From: Pirellulales bacterium
GTDB lineage: Bacteria > Planctomycetota > Planctomycetia > Pirellulales > UBA1268
Direction: 5' to 3'
NCBI GenBank assembly: GCA_018401745.1
Contig: JAGYJY010000005.1
Span: 124,001 to 188,000, forward strand
DNA length: 64,000 nt
Below are positions 46,705 to 57,840 of the stretch, piece by piece (position 1 is the stretch's first letter; each line of letters starts with the position of its first letter). The notes below the pieces were generated by a model. The model was not told the origin of the DNA and did not search any database. It was given only the letters and a program-made list of their open reading frames with translations. The position numbers were made by a program, and so were the translations under genes.

Positions 46705-48103
46705 ATGCAAATGCGTTCTGTGCGAGCGTGGCGGAGTTCGTGCGCTTTTTTCCGAGTGTCGCGGGGGTTTTGGCGGCCCCTGGCTGTCGGCATCGTGTCG
46801 TTGTGGATGGCCGGCGGGGCTGCGGCCAGCATCGCCCGCGGCGAAGATGCCGTGGAAGGGTCGATGATGCCGGTGGTGGGCCCCGATGGCGGCGACACCG
46901 CGTGGATGATCGTGGCGACATCGCTGGTGCTGTTCATGACGTTGCCGGGGCTCTCGCTGTTTTACGGCGGCCTTGTGCGGAGCAAGAACGTGCTCTCCGT
47001 ACTGGTGCAGTGCCTGGCAATGGCGGGAGTCATGAGCCTGCTGTGGGTGGCCTACGGCTACAGCCTTGCCTTCGGCGACGGCGGCAGCCTGCAGGCGATC
47101 ATCGGCAGCGCTGACAAACTCTTTCTGCAGGGAGTCACTCCGGAGTCGCTCTCCGGCACGATTCCGGAGCCACTCTTCGTCGCCTTTCAGATGACGTTTG
47201 CCATCATCACCCCTGCCCTGATTGTGGGAGCCTTCGCCGAGCGGATGCGGTTTGGCGGCATGCTGCTCTTTTCGGCGCTCTGGTTCACGTTCTCCTACCT
47301 CCCCATCTGCCACATGGCCTGGGGTGGTGAGGGCTCGTTGTTTCATCGTTGGGGCGTGCTCGACTTCGCAGGCGGCACAGTCGTGCATGTCAACGCGGGC
47401 GTCGCGGGCCTGGTGACCTGCCTGATGGTCGGCCCACGGCGGGGCTTTCCACGCGAGCCGATGCGGCCCCACAACCTGCCGCTGGCGGTGATGGGAACCG
47501 GCATGCTCTGGGTGGGCTGGTTTGGCTTCAACGCCGGCAGTGCCCTGGGGGCCAACGGCCAGGCAGCGATGGCCCTGCTGGTCACTCACCTAGCCGCCGC
47601 CGCGGCTGCGACGACATGGATGGTGATCGAACTCTTCACGCACCGCAAAGCCTCTGCCCTTGGCGTGGCCACCGGGGCAGTGGCCGGTCTGGTGGCGATC
47701 ACCCCGGCCAGCGGCAATGCCGGGCCGCTCGGTGCGATCGGCCTGGGGGTTGTCTCGGCCTTGGTCTGCTACTGGTCGGCGACGTCGCTCAAGCATCGCT
47801 TTCGCTACGACGACAGCCTCGATGTGTTTGGCGTGCACGGCGTGGGGGGCGTTGTGGGGGCGGTGCTCACCGGCGTGGTGGCGGCGCCTGCCTGGGGGGT
47901 CCGGCATCCTGCACGACTCGATCGCCAGCCAGGTCTGGTGGCAGTCAGCCAGTGTGCTTCTGACGGCGGTCTGGAGCGGCGTGGTCTCCGTGATTGCCTT
48001 CGCGATTGCCAAGCGGGTGGCCGGCATGCGGGTGTCGCCGGAGACCGAGCAGATGGGCCTCGACCTCTCGGAGCATCAGGAGCAGGCCTACGAGATCGTC
48101 TGA
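46705..48103 (+). CDS. amt: Ammonium transporter Amt (frame broken near 47897)
   Basis: A membrane channel for ammonium (about 465 aa corrected). An N-terminal signal-like segment precedes eleven membrane helices. The family signature DFAGGTVVHVNAG is followed by GVHGVGGVVGAVLTG. At a run of six G (47894-47899) the frame shifts; with one G fewer it continues GILHDSIASQVWWQSASVLL and ends QEQAYEIV at 48103. No glnK/glnB gene is adjacent. An alternative ATG is at 46711. Its 3' end overlaps that of the exporter gene by 16 bp. Confidence 0.9.
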
Positions 48104-50464
48104 CTCTCCGCGGGGCTGCTGCGGTGCGGCTCCCCAAGGAGGGAGAGCAGCACCGGCAGCACCACGAGGTTGCCGATCAAACCTCCGGCGAGCGTCAGGC
48201 AGGAGAGCGCTCCGAAGGAGACGGTGGGAATAAACTCGCTCGTGCAGAGGGCAAGGAAGCCGACCACCAGCGCGAGGGTGGAAAACACGATCGCCCGGCC
48301 GGCCGTCTGATGCGCCACCCCGAGGGCGGCTGCCATCGGATGGCCGGCGTCACGGCGTCGGCGGAAGGCGGTCACGTAGTGGATCGAGCTGTCGACCGAG
48401 AGCCCCATCGATACCGCGGCAATCATCGCCGTGCCCATGTTGATCGGCTGGCCGATCCAGCCAAGGATGCCGAGCACGAGAAAGATTGGCAGGGCATTGG
48501 GCACCAGAGCCAGGCCCGCAAGCAGCGGGCTCTGAAAGGCGAGTGAGAGCATGGCAAAGATGCCCACCGCCGCCAGCCCAAAGGTAAACCACTGGTCGGC
48601 AATCATCCGCTCGACCAGCTGGGCCAGGAGCACAAAGAAGCCCGTCACCTCACCGGCCTGGCCGCGTTCACTGACGGGAAACGCCTCGGCAGCCAGCTGA
48701 CGCACCCGGTCGATCACCGCCCGCTTGGCCTCTGCCGGCTGCCGCTCACGTGCTCGCAGCATCACCCGCAGCCAGGTGGAGCCGTCGCGTGGATCCTCAC
48801 CAATCAGGGCCGCGGCGAGCTGTGGAAGCTGGCTCCGCAGGCCACCGATCGCCTGGCCGAGCAGCCAGCTGCCGGTGGGTGAGGCGGCCAGCTGACCCGC
48901 GGGAATCGGCGAGACCGCATCGATCACATCCACCAGGCTGAGCACCTTGGTGAGCGCTGGCTGAGGGCCCTTCGGCCCCTCGGTCTTGAGCTCGCGGAGC
49001 TGCTGCTGAAACCGGCTCAGCGTCAGCAGGCTTTCGCCGGTGATGCCGTTGTCGAGGGGCACGAGCACGTCCCACACGCCCGCCCCACCGAGTTTCGATT
49101 CGACCACGTCGTAGGCCGTGACGATCGGGCTGTCGGCCCGGAAGTTTCTTGTGAAGTCGGTCTCGACCGTGAGGCGAGCCATGCCCGCCACTGCCACCGC
49201 CACCGTCAGGCCTGTCGCCAGCAGGATCGTTTTCGGCTTGGCGACGATCCGCTGCACAAGCTGCGTCGAGCCCGCGCTCAAGCCCACCCTCGCCGAACGG
49301 CCGGCGGGGGTCGGCATCAAAGCGGCCGGCCAGGGCCAAAAACGGTGTCGTCAGCACCACCGCCACGAACACAAGGCCCGCCCCCAGAGCCGTCATGATG
49401 CCAAAGTCGTGCACCGGCCCGACGCGACTGGCGATCAGCGAGCCGAAGCCGATCATGTCGGTGGCGATCGCCCCAGCCACCGGCCAAAGCAGGCGGGCGA
49501 GCGTCTGCTGCATCGCAGCAACCGGCTCCAGGCCAGCCTCCCGCTGACGGCGAAACTCGACGATCAGGTGCGTGACCGTCGCGATGCCCACCACGGTGAT
49601 CATCGCCGAGAGCATCGTGGAGACCATCGTCAGCTTCACGCCGGCGGTGGCGAGCACGCCGCGGGTGGTCCAGAGGGCCATCACAACAACCGCCAGCGGC
49701 ACCACCACCCACCGCAGGCTGCGGAAGAGCACGAGGATCACGCCACCAGCCAGCAGGCCGGCCGCGGTGCCGAGGAGATTGCCATCGCGGCGAAGCATCG
49801 CAAACCCATCCCGCAGCATCACTGGCTCGCCAGCCACCGTGCCTGCGGGAAGGCCTGCCATCACCCCACGAATCTGGTCGATTGCGTCGTCCCGGGCAGC
49901 CGCAGGGTCGGCGTCGGTCGCGGCCGACCCCGCGAGCACGCAGGCGATGCCCGCCGTGCGATGGTCAGCCCCAACCACATACCCTTCCATCAGCTCGACC
50001 ACGCGGTCGGCCATCGGCATCGTGTCGAGCTGGATGATGCGGTCGCCCAGCGGTGTGTCGGCCAGGCTCATCACCGAGGCGACCCCCGGAACTGCAGCCA
50101 GGGTGGCGGTCAGCTCCCGCAGCCGCTTGATGCCTGCAGGCGTAAACAGCTCGGCGTCGTCGTAGACGGCCAGCACCACTTCGCTCGCGCCAAACGTGCG
50201 GGCCAGCCGGTCGTAGGGAGGCAGGGCGGGATCGGTGCGATCGAACATCGTCTCGATCGACTGGGAAAACTCCAGCTTCTGGGCCTGGTTGACCGCAACG
50301 GCCGTGAGCACTGCAGCCACAATGGCCAGCCAAACGCGGCACCGCACAAGCCATGCCGCGAGGCGGCTCGCCCCAGGCGGCACACGGCCGTCGCTCTCCT
50401 CGTGCCCATCTGGTGGTCGCGACATCCGTTTCGCTGGAGCTCCTCCGGCCCGATCTTGATCCAT
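48088..50464 (-). CDS. RND/MMPL-type exporter (frame broken near 49295)
   Basis: A polytopic transporter of about 790 aa with two similar halves, each a large periplasmic domain followed by five or six helices. The first half shows FSQSIETMFDRTDPALPPYD and VVGIATVTHLIVEF; the second shows VETDFTRNFRADSPIV and AIIAAVSMGLSVDSSIHYVTAF-like sequence. This matches the predicted-exporter branch of RND proteins (MMPL/HpnN-like) that moves lipids or hopanoids. The frame shifts by one base around 49280-49310, joining PFGEG to VGLSAGSTQLVQRI. The substrate is not known. ATG 50425 is an alternative start. Confidence 0.82.
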
Positions 50465-50631
50465 CCGGCTCGCCAGTCGGGACGCTGCGGCAGCCTCCGC
50501 AGCCTGCCATGGCGGCTCCCCATCCTACCCGATTCCCCGTTTCCCGCCGGCTTTGGGATTTCCGCGGGGCCTGCTGCGCAAGCCTTTGAAACGAAACGAC
50601 TTACGTCATTTTTTTGGCCGCCCGCCCACCC

Positions 50632-50661
50632 TTGACCGGCCCGCAGGGACACACCTATAGT
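50632..50661 (+). promoter_or_regulatory. Sigma-70-type promoter upstream of the LptD-like gene
   Basis: TTGACC at 50632-50637 and TATAGT at 50656-50661 are separated by 18 bp, so transcription would start near 50668. It lies in the 315-bp divergent gap between the exporter and the LptD-like gene; nothing else is recognised in that gap. Confidence 0.65.
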
Positions 50662-50779
50662 CCCGCGCGTTTTTGTTTTTGCCGCGGGGCTCGCAATGCC
50701 CGACGGCCCGACGTTCCTTTTTCATCGCGTGAACTCCATCCCACACCTCGCTCGACCTTTGTCACGGCCTCATGCCCGC

Positions 50780-53700
50780 ATGAGCCGTCGGCTGCTGCGC
50801 GGCATCCTGCTGCTTGCGGGCCTGGTCGGGGTGTGGATATCGACGAGAGCCCCGCGGGCCGAGGATCCGCCGCCACCGCCGAGCTCGCCAGCCGGCGTGC
50901 TCGCCTCACTGCCCACCCGCGGCCTCGCCTCGGCGATCGCCGAAGCCGGGCAGATTCAGGCGCCCGCGGTCGATCCCACCGAGCCCCTCGCGATTCGTGC
51001 CGGCCAGGCCTCCCGCTGGACCGAGGGCTCCTACGACGTCTGGCATCTCACCGGCGGAGCCACGATTGCCCAGGGGGCAACCACCGCGTCGGCCCATGAA
51101 GCGGTGATCTGGATCGAGCAGCAACCCAGCGGCACGGCCGACCCCGCCGACGCCTCCGCCGCCTCGCCCCCGTGCGGAGCGTGCTGGTGCGGATGGCGGG
51201 CAACGTCGAGGTCGAGGCTGGCGAGCGCTCGACGGCGGCGATTCGCGGCCCGAGCTGGGCCGGGCGGTTCTGGACCATCCGCGATCCCCAGCTCGACTTC
51301 GCGAGCGTTGTGCCTCCTCCGAGTTCTCCCGTGCAGTATCAGGGAGCCACCTCAGGCCGGGCCTTCGCTGGCGATCCCGAGCAGCAGCCGGGCAGCTCGG
51401 CAGGCGACGGGGCTATCCAGCTCACGTCGGGCGAGCTGCCCCTCGACGAGGTCGAGCTGCTTCCGCCGACGGGGGAGAGCGGCAGCATCGATCAGGCCCA
51501 GTTCACGGAGTTTGCTCCGTCAGCCTCGCCGCAGGCTGCCACCGCCAACACTGCCCGCAGGCTGCGTGCCTTCCCGCGGTCGAGCATGCCGCTGAACGTG
51601 CGGTGGTATCCCAGCCCCGGCGGTGGCGAGTGGGTGGCGGTGATCACCTCGGGGGTCAACCTCGTGATCGACGGCGTCGACCCAGCCGGCCCGCTCGATA
51701 TCTCGGCCGACCGTTTGGTGATCTGGACGCAGGCCAATCAGCAGCCATCGCTCGACGGCAGCAGCAGCCAGGCGGCCGACGTCCCCATGGAACTCTACAT
51801 GGAGGGCAACGTGATCTTCCGCCAGGCCCAGCGTGTGGTCGAGGCGGTGAGCATGTACTACGACGTGCCTCGCAGCTCGGGCGTGATCACCGGCGCAACC
51901 GTGCTCACACCGGTCAGCAACTACTCGGGGCTGGTGAAGCTGCGGGCCGATGTCTTGCGGCAGGTCAACCGCAGCGATTTCGTCGCCCAGAACGCCGGGC
52001 TGACGTCCAGCCGGCTGGGCATGCCCACCTGGGAGTTTCGCGCTCGCGAGATGTCCTTCACCGACGAGCAGGTGCCCCTGCCCGGTCCCTTCGGCCAGAC
52101 CCTGGTCGATCCCGCCACTGGCGAGCCGGCCGTGGAGCATCAGCAGTTCATCACCAGTCGCGGCAACACGGTGCGGCTGATGGGAGTGCCGGTGCTGTGG
52201 TGGCCTGTGCTCGCCACCAACGCCAAGAAGCCAACCTTCTACATCAACAACGCGCAGGTCAAAAACGACCAGATCTACGGCACGCAGATCCTCACCAGCT
52301 GGGATGCCTTTCAGGTCTTCGGCTGGCAGCGAGCTCCCGACGGCGTCGACTGGGACTTCGATGTCGACTACCTCAGCCTTCGCGGACCGGCCACCGGCAC
52401 CTCCCTGCTCTACGACCGCCCCGACTTCTTCGGCATCGGCACGCCGGCCAACGGCGTGCTCGACGGCTGGTTCATCAACGACACCGGCATCGACAACCTC
52501 GGCCTTTTTCGCCGCGACTTCACCTTCCCCAACAGCTTCCGCGGCCGCAGCTTCTGGCGGCATCGGCAGGACCTCTCATCTGAGTGGCAGATGCGGGGCA
52601 CGGCAGGCTGGATCAGCGACTACAACTTCCTCGAGGAGTATTACGAGGCCGAGTGGGAGGAAGGCTACGAGCAGCGGACCTGGCTCGACGTCCGGCGAAC
52701 CGTCGACAGCCGCGAGCTGCGGCTGCTGGCCAGCTACCGGGTCGACCCCTTCTTCACCCAGAGCCAGTGGTGGCCCCGGCTCGACCACTACACGATCGCC
52801 CAGCCGCTGCTTCGCAACGCGCTGACCTGGTACGAACACTCCAGCGTGTCATACGTCAGCCAGCCGCTGCCTGCGGCTCCCGATGTCGGGCAGGGGCTCG
52901 AGTATTTCACGCTGCTGCCGTATGAGTCGGACGTGATCGGCGAACGGCTCGCCACCCGCCAGGAGATCGACCTGCCCTTCCAGGCGGGAGCGGTCAAACT
53001 CGTGCCCTACGCGCTGGGCGAACTCGCCCACTGGGGCCAGGACCTTACCGGCCAGCCGATCGATCGGGCCTACGGGCAGGTCGGCATTCGCTCCAGCCTG
53101 CCGATGTGGTGGTCTGACAACACCATCGAGAGCCAGCTCTGGAACGTGCACGGCATCGCCCACAAGGTGGTCTTCGACCTCGACTTCTCGTATGCCAACT
53201 CCACGCAGAGCATCGACCAGTTTCCGCTCTACGATCAGATCGACGACGACGCCATCAACCAGTATCGCCGCAACATTCCCTACTGGGACTTTGGCGCCGT
53301 TCCCTTCCAGGGTTCGGTGGTGCCGCTGCAGGCCCCATTCATCTTCGGCCCCGACAGCAAGTATGATCCGCGAAGCTATGCCGTCCGCCGCGGCTTGGGC
53401 GGCTGGGTGACCGGGCCGACGGAGATTGCCAACGACCTGACCGCCTTCCGTGTCGGGGCCCGGCAGCGATGGCAGACGAAGCGAGGGCCCGCGGGCAACC
53501 GCCGCATCATCGACTGGATCACCCTCGACATCGACGGCGAGTTTTTCCCGGTCGACACCCAAAACTTTGACCAGCTTCTCGGCCTCTGGCAGTACGACTT
53601 CCGCTGGCATGTCGGCGACCGCACGGTGATCCTCTCCACCGCCGACGTCGACTTCTTCACCGAGGGCCAGCAGCTCTACACCGTGGGGGCGCTGATCAAC

Positions 53701-54036
53701 CGCTCCACCCGCGGCAGCTTCTACATGGGCTTCCAGGAGTTTGCCGGGCCGATCGAGGCGAGCGTGCTGACCGGATCCTACACCTACCGGATGAGCCCCA
53801 AGTGGGCGAGCTCCTTCGGCACGGCGCTCAACCTCACCGGCCGCAACATCGGTCAGCGGCTGGAGCTGATCCGCATCGGTGAGGCCTTCCTGATGAGCTT
53901 CGGCTTCAACGTCGACTACAGCCGCAACAACGTGGGCGTGACCTTCAATCTCGAGCCCCGCTTCCTCTCGCGGACCCAGTTCGCCAGCCGCACCGGCATC
54001 GACATTCCGGTCGCCGGCGCGTATGGGCTGGAATAA
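50780..54036 (+). CDS. lptD: LptD-like outer-membrane protein (frame broken near 51169)
   Basis: LptD inserts lipopolysaccharide into the outer membrane. The start at 50780 gives a signal sequence (MSRRLLRGILLLAGLVGVW) and a Pro-rich linker. An OstA/LptA-like region follows, containing MELYMEGNVIFRQAQ and YYDVPRSSGVITGA (about residues 340-380). Then come a GNTVRLMGVPVLWWPVL segment and a long C-terminal part with alternating aromatic strands, as expected for a beta barrel. The frame breaks at five C (51167-51171); one more C joins ASPP to VRSVLVRMAGNVE. About 1,085 aa, longer than proteobacterial LptD. Confidence 0.8.
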
Positions 54037-54052
54037 ACCCGTCGGCCCACCG

Positions 54053-55665
54053 CTACCTTTTTTATCCATCGGCTCCTCGCCGCGGGCGAGACGCCAGAAG
54101 GCGAAGGTTGCTCCCAGCAGGAGGTAGCCAGCCGCCATCGAGAGCGGGCCACGGCCTGCGGCCACCTCCGGCAGTTCACCAATCGCCCAGGGCACAAACA
54201 GTCGGCCGCCAGGAAATGGGGAGTGGATGATGCCGAAGAGCGTCATGCCGCCTGCTGCGACCGCCCACAGGGCAGCCCGCAGCAGCCGCCGGTCGATCAG
54301 GCTCGCGGTCATCCCGGCCCACACCAGGCTCGTGACGATGAAGCCGGCGGCGAGCATGTGCAGCGTGTAGACCTCGACGGCCAGCGGACCTTCGATGACC
54401 GCGCCGGCTGCGGCCATCTTGTCGGAATGGATCACCATCATCGCCGCCAGCGCCGGCACGCAGGCAATCGCCACCGCCGGATAGTGACGCACGGGCGTGG
54501 CATGGAAGCTCTGGGCCGTGATCTCCAGGCCGATAAACACCAGGATCGGCAGGATCGCCGGAGCTGGGATGATCTCGTAAAGGTAGGCGAAGCTGCCGGT
54601 GATGCCGGCCCCACCGATGATCACCGCGGTGGCCAGCGTGTAAGCCGCCCTGCCCCCCATCGCCTTGTAGGCGGGGTGGCCGATGTAGGGCGTGGTCTGG
54701 ATCACGCCGCCGCAGGCTCCGGCAATCACCGTGGCCAGGCCTTCGACCGCGATGATCCGCCCGGTGTGATACTCGTCGCCAGCCGCCGCCGCGCTCTCCG
54801 TGCAGTCGATGCCGCCCACAACGGTGCCCAGCGCAAAGGGAATCACGATCGGCAGATACTTCAGCGTGTCGCTCCAGGCCTCAAGCCACTCAAGCTTGGC
54901 GGCCGCCAGCCACTCTGTCGGCCAGAGGGCGGCAGCCGGGTCGACCATCGCATGCCCCTCACCAGCAGGCAGCCAGCCGGCCGCCGTGCCCACCGCATAG
55001 AGCGCCCCGCCCACCGCCAGGGCCGCCAGGGCCCCGGGAATCCGCAGCGGAAACGGAATCGCCGCGGTCAGGCTCGCCAGCACAATCCCCATCGACACCA
55101 GGCCGACGATCGGCGTGCCCACAATCTCCAGCGTCGGCAGAAAGGTGATCAGGGCCAGGGCGATCGCCGCCAGGCTGCCGAGCAGACCGGCCCGGGGCAC
55201 CATCCGGCGGATGCTCGCAGCAAACGGCGCGCAGGCAAGCTTGAAGAAGCCGCTCGCCACGATGGCGCACATACCCACATGCCAGGCATGCCGGGCAGCG
55301 GCCTCCTGCTCCAGCCCACTGCTGAGTGATTCCAGATAGGCCGGCCCGAGCACGAAAAACACCATGCCGAAGGTGCTCGGTGTGTCGAGGCCCAGCGGCA
55401 TCGCCGTCACATCGTTGCGGCCGGTCCGTCGGGCCAGCCGGAAGGCCATCCAGGTAAACAGCAGATCGCCGATGACAACGCCCACCGCCGTGCCAGGCAC
55501 GAGATGTCCGAGGGCAAACTGTGCCGGATAGTCAAAGACGGTGGCCAGCAGGCCGACGGTCAGCACGAGGTCGGCGAGGTTGTCGAGGGCAAGCCCGAAA
55601 AACGCGTTGACATCGCCCGGCATTGCCCACTGGTAGGGCTTGGTTTTCACAGCGATCTCCGACAC
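54053..55665 (-). CDS. NCS2/AGZA-like permease (end resolved by one missing base near 54060)
   Basis: A polytopic inner-membrane protein of about 537 aa resembling xanthine/uracil permease-family transporters (PLGLDTPSTFGMVFFVLGPAY, GTVVGGIDCTESAAAAGDEY, GACGGVIQTTPYIGHPAYKA). It has about 13 hydrophobic segments; the substrate is not deducible. As written, the frame does not stop here but runs 1.2 kb antisense through the LptD-like gene. The coding strand has six A at 54058-54063; a seventh would give an immediate stop at 54053, 16 bp from the LptD-like stop. I take that as the true end. Confidence 0.8.
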
Positions 55666-55881
55666 TGACGACGCTCCACCCGCCCGGGCAACTTTGGACG
55701 GAGTCTAGGTGGATCGCATGGGCTCGTCAAAAACCTCCGCAGGGCCTCACTGCCGCCACGCTCCATCCCCGTGCCACCAGAACGGCCAGTTTCTCCGGCA
55801 TTCCGGCTATACTCCCGTCACGGGTAAAAACGGCTGCCCGATGAACCCTTTCCTGGCCGGCTGCGTAACGAGGGAGAGTCC

Positions 55882-56547
55882 GTGCACGACCTGCCCGCTC
55901 AAACGGGACGGAACCAACCACCCCAGGAGGGCGGGTCGGCCTGGCAGACGTCGTCTGTCGAGCCCTCCGGCCCGACTGACGAAGTTCTGCTCGAGCAGTT
56001 TTCTGACCGTGGCGATGAGTCTGCCTTTGAGGCGCTCGTGCATCGCTACGAACAGGAACTGTTCAACTATCTCCGTCGGTATCTCGGGCAGGCCGAGATG
56101 GCGGAGGATGTGTTTCAGGCAACTTTTCTGCAGATCTACCTGAAAAAGGAGCAGTTTCAGCAAGGCCGGCGATTCCGACCGTGGCTCTACACAATCGCCA
56201 CCAACCAGGCCATCGATGCCCAGCGGCGGAACAAGCGACACCGAATGGTTAGCTTGGACAACCGCCCTGGGGGCGATGATGTCGCGGCACTGGTGGAGGT
56301 TCTCGCGGGAACCGATCCGACGGCCGCCCAGCGATACGAACAGGAAGAGGCCAAGGCATGGGTGCGGGCTGCCGTCGATGACCTGCCCGATCAGCTCAAG
56401 GCCACGCTCCTGCTGGTGTACCACCAGGGGCTGAAGTATCGCGAAGCGGCCGATGCGCTCGGGATTCCCGTGGGAACCGTCAAGAGCCGCCTGCACTCAG
56501 CCCTCGTCAAACTCAACGAGTCGTGGACGACCCAGTGTGGGACGTGA
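55882..56547 (+). CDS. ECF-type RNA polymerase sigma factor
   Basis: A 221-aa sigma-70-family protein. Region 2 reads DESAFEALVHRYEQELFNYL, then AEDVFQATFLQIY and FRPWLYTIATNQAIDAQRR. Region 4 is DDLPDQLKATLLLVYHQGL and EIPVG-like sequence GIPVGTVKSRLHSAL. A Ser/Pro-rich leader of about 45 residues precedes region 2. The start is GTG 55882 after GGGAGAG. The next gene looks like its membrane-bound partner, 107 bp downstream. Confidence 0.92.
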   Translation: MHDLPAQTGRNQPPQEGGSAWQTSSVEPSGPTDEVLLEQFSDRGDESAFEALVHRYEQELFNYLRRYLGQAEMAEDVFQATFLQIYLKKEQFQQGRRFRPWLYTIATNQAIDAQRRNKRHRMVSLDNRPGGDDVAALVEVLAGTDPTAAQRYEQEEAKAWVRAAVDDLPDQLKATLLLVYHQGLKYREAADALGIPVGTVKSRLHSALVKLNESWTTQCGT

Positions 56548-56654
56548 AGGTGTGGAACGTAACGCCCTCGTGAACTGACCGAAACATATTTGAGCAGGCA
56601 ACGGATGTCGCAAGCGTTGACACAACTCCTCACATCCGCCTTTCGACCGAAACG

Positions 56655-57709
56655 ATGCTGACCATGCAAGACGACCTGATCGGCTATCTGCTCGGCGCAC
56701 TCGACGCCGACGAGTCCGCACGCGTGCAACAGGCCCTGGATCGCGAGGCGAGGGGATCGTCCGCTGCAGGAGCCGAACGCACTTCCGACAGCCCCATCGC
56801 TGATGTCCTTCAGCTGCATGATCGACTGGAAGTCCTTCGCTCGGCTTTTCAGCCCCTCGAAGCCGACCGAGCGGCCGACGCTGCTCCACCTGGCCTGGCC
56901 AGCCGCACCCTGCATTTCGTCCGCAGCCAGGCGGCGATGGCGGCGACGGTTCAAGCTGCCGTGCATGAGCCGCCGCCGCCACCGAGCCCCACGCTCGCTC
57001 CGGAGCCAGCCCCCATGGTGCCGGCGTCCCGCTCCATCCTCGACCGCCTGCTGCTGGGGGCGTCGGCCATCGCGGCAGCGGTGCTGCTCGCCCCTTTGCT
57101 GCTGGAAACGATCGAAGACTCACGAACCCGCCGGGTCGAGCGAAAGCTGGGCGTCCTCGCCGGCGCCCTCCACGGCTACGGCGATGCCCATCGTGAGTAT
57201 CCCACGCCTCCGCCGACCGGCCCTCTCTCGCGAGCCGGCCTGTATGCCCCCACGCTCGTGGCCGAGCACAGGCTCAAGGCAGACGACAGCACCCTGCTCG
57301 TGCCCGGAAGCACGCTTTCGCAGAGCGGCACCTTCCGCATCCCCAGTCGTGAGGAGCTTGAAAAGCCGTGGGGACGGAGCGGCTTGAAATGCTTGTGCGG
57401 CAGATGGGAGGCGACTTCGGCTACACCCTGGGGCACCGCGATGCCGCCGGTTCGCTCCAGTCGGTTCGCAACAGCCGCCGCGGCCACCACCCGATCATGG
57501 CTGACGCCCCGGCTGACCATGGGCTGCATGCCCTGCACCATCCGTCGGGGCTGCACCATGTGCTCTTTGAAGACGGCCGCGTGCAGCGGGTCTATGACCC
57601 GACCTTCGCTGCTGACCGCGACCACCTCTACCACAACCACGACGGCAACCTTGCTGCCGGCCTCGATGCCGACGACTCAGCGATCGGTGGCAGCCACCAT
57701 CAGCCGTAG
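56655..57709 (+). CDS. Membrane partner of the ECF sigma factor, with pseudopilin-like tail (frame broken near 57368)
   Basis: About 351 aa corrected. The N-terminus (QDDLIGYLLGALDADESARV) resembles cytoplasmic anti-sigma regions of planctomycetes. One membrane segment follows near residues 130-152 (LLLGASAIAAAVLLAPLLLE), then an outside domain. The C-terminal part has HHPSGLHHVLFEDGRVQRV, like the H-X9-DG end of planctomycete pseudopilin-like proteins, and a His/Asp-rich tail. The frame shifts once at about 57364-57374; one more base joins REELEK to VGTERLEMLVRQ. No zinc-binding HxxxCxxC motif is seen. Anti-sigma function is inferred from position. Confidence 0.7.
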
Positions 57710-57777
57710 CGGTTCCACGGTTCATCCGCGTCGCTCACAGTCCACGAGCGGTGGCGCTGGGGACTGAGAAACGCTCG

Positions 57778-57807
57778 TTGACGCTCCAGCCAAAACAGCC
57801 GTAGACT
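57778..57807 (+). promoter_or_regulatory. Sigma-70-type promoter upstream of transketolase
   Basis: TTGACG at 57778-57783 and TAGACT at 57802-57807 are separated by 18 bp and lie 34 bp before the tkt ATG. The GGAG ribosome-binding site is six bases from the ATG. Confidence 0.6.
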
Positions 57808-57840
57808 CCGCGTCAAAACTGAAAAAACCGCGGAGAAGCT

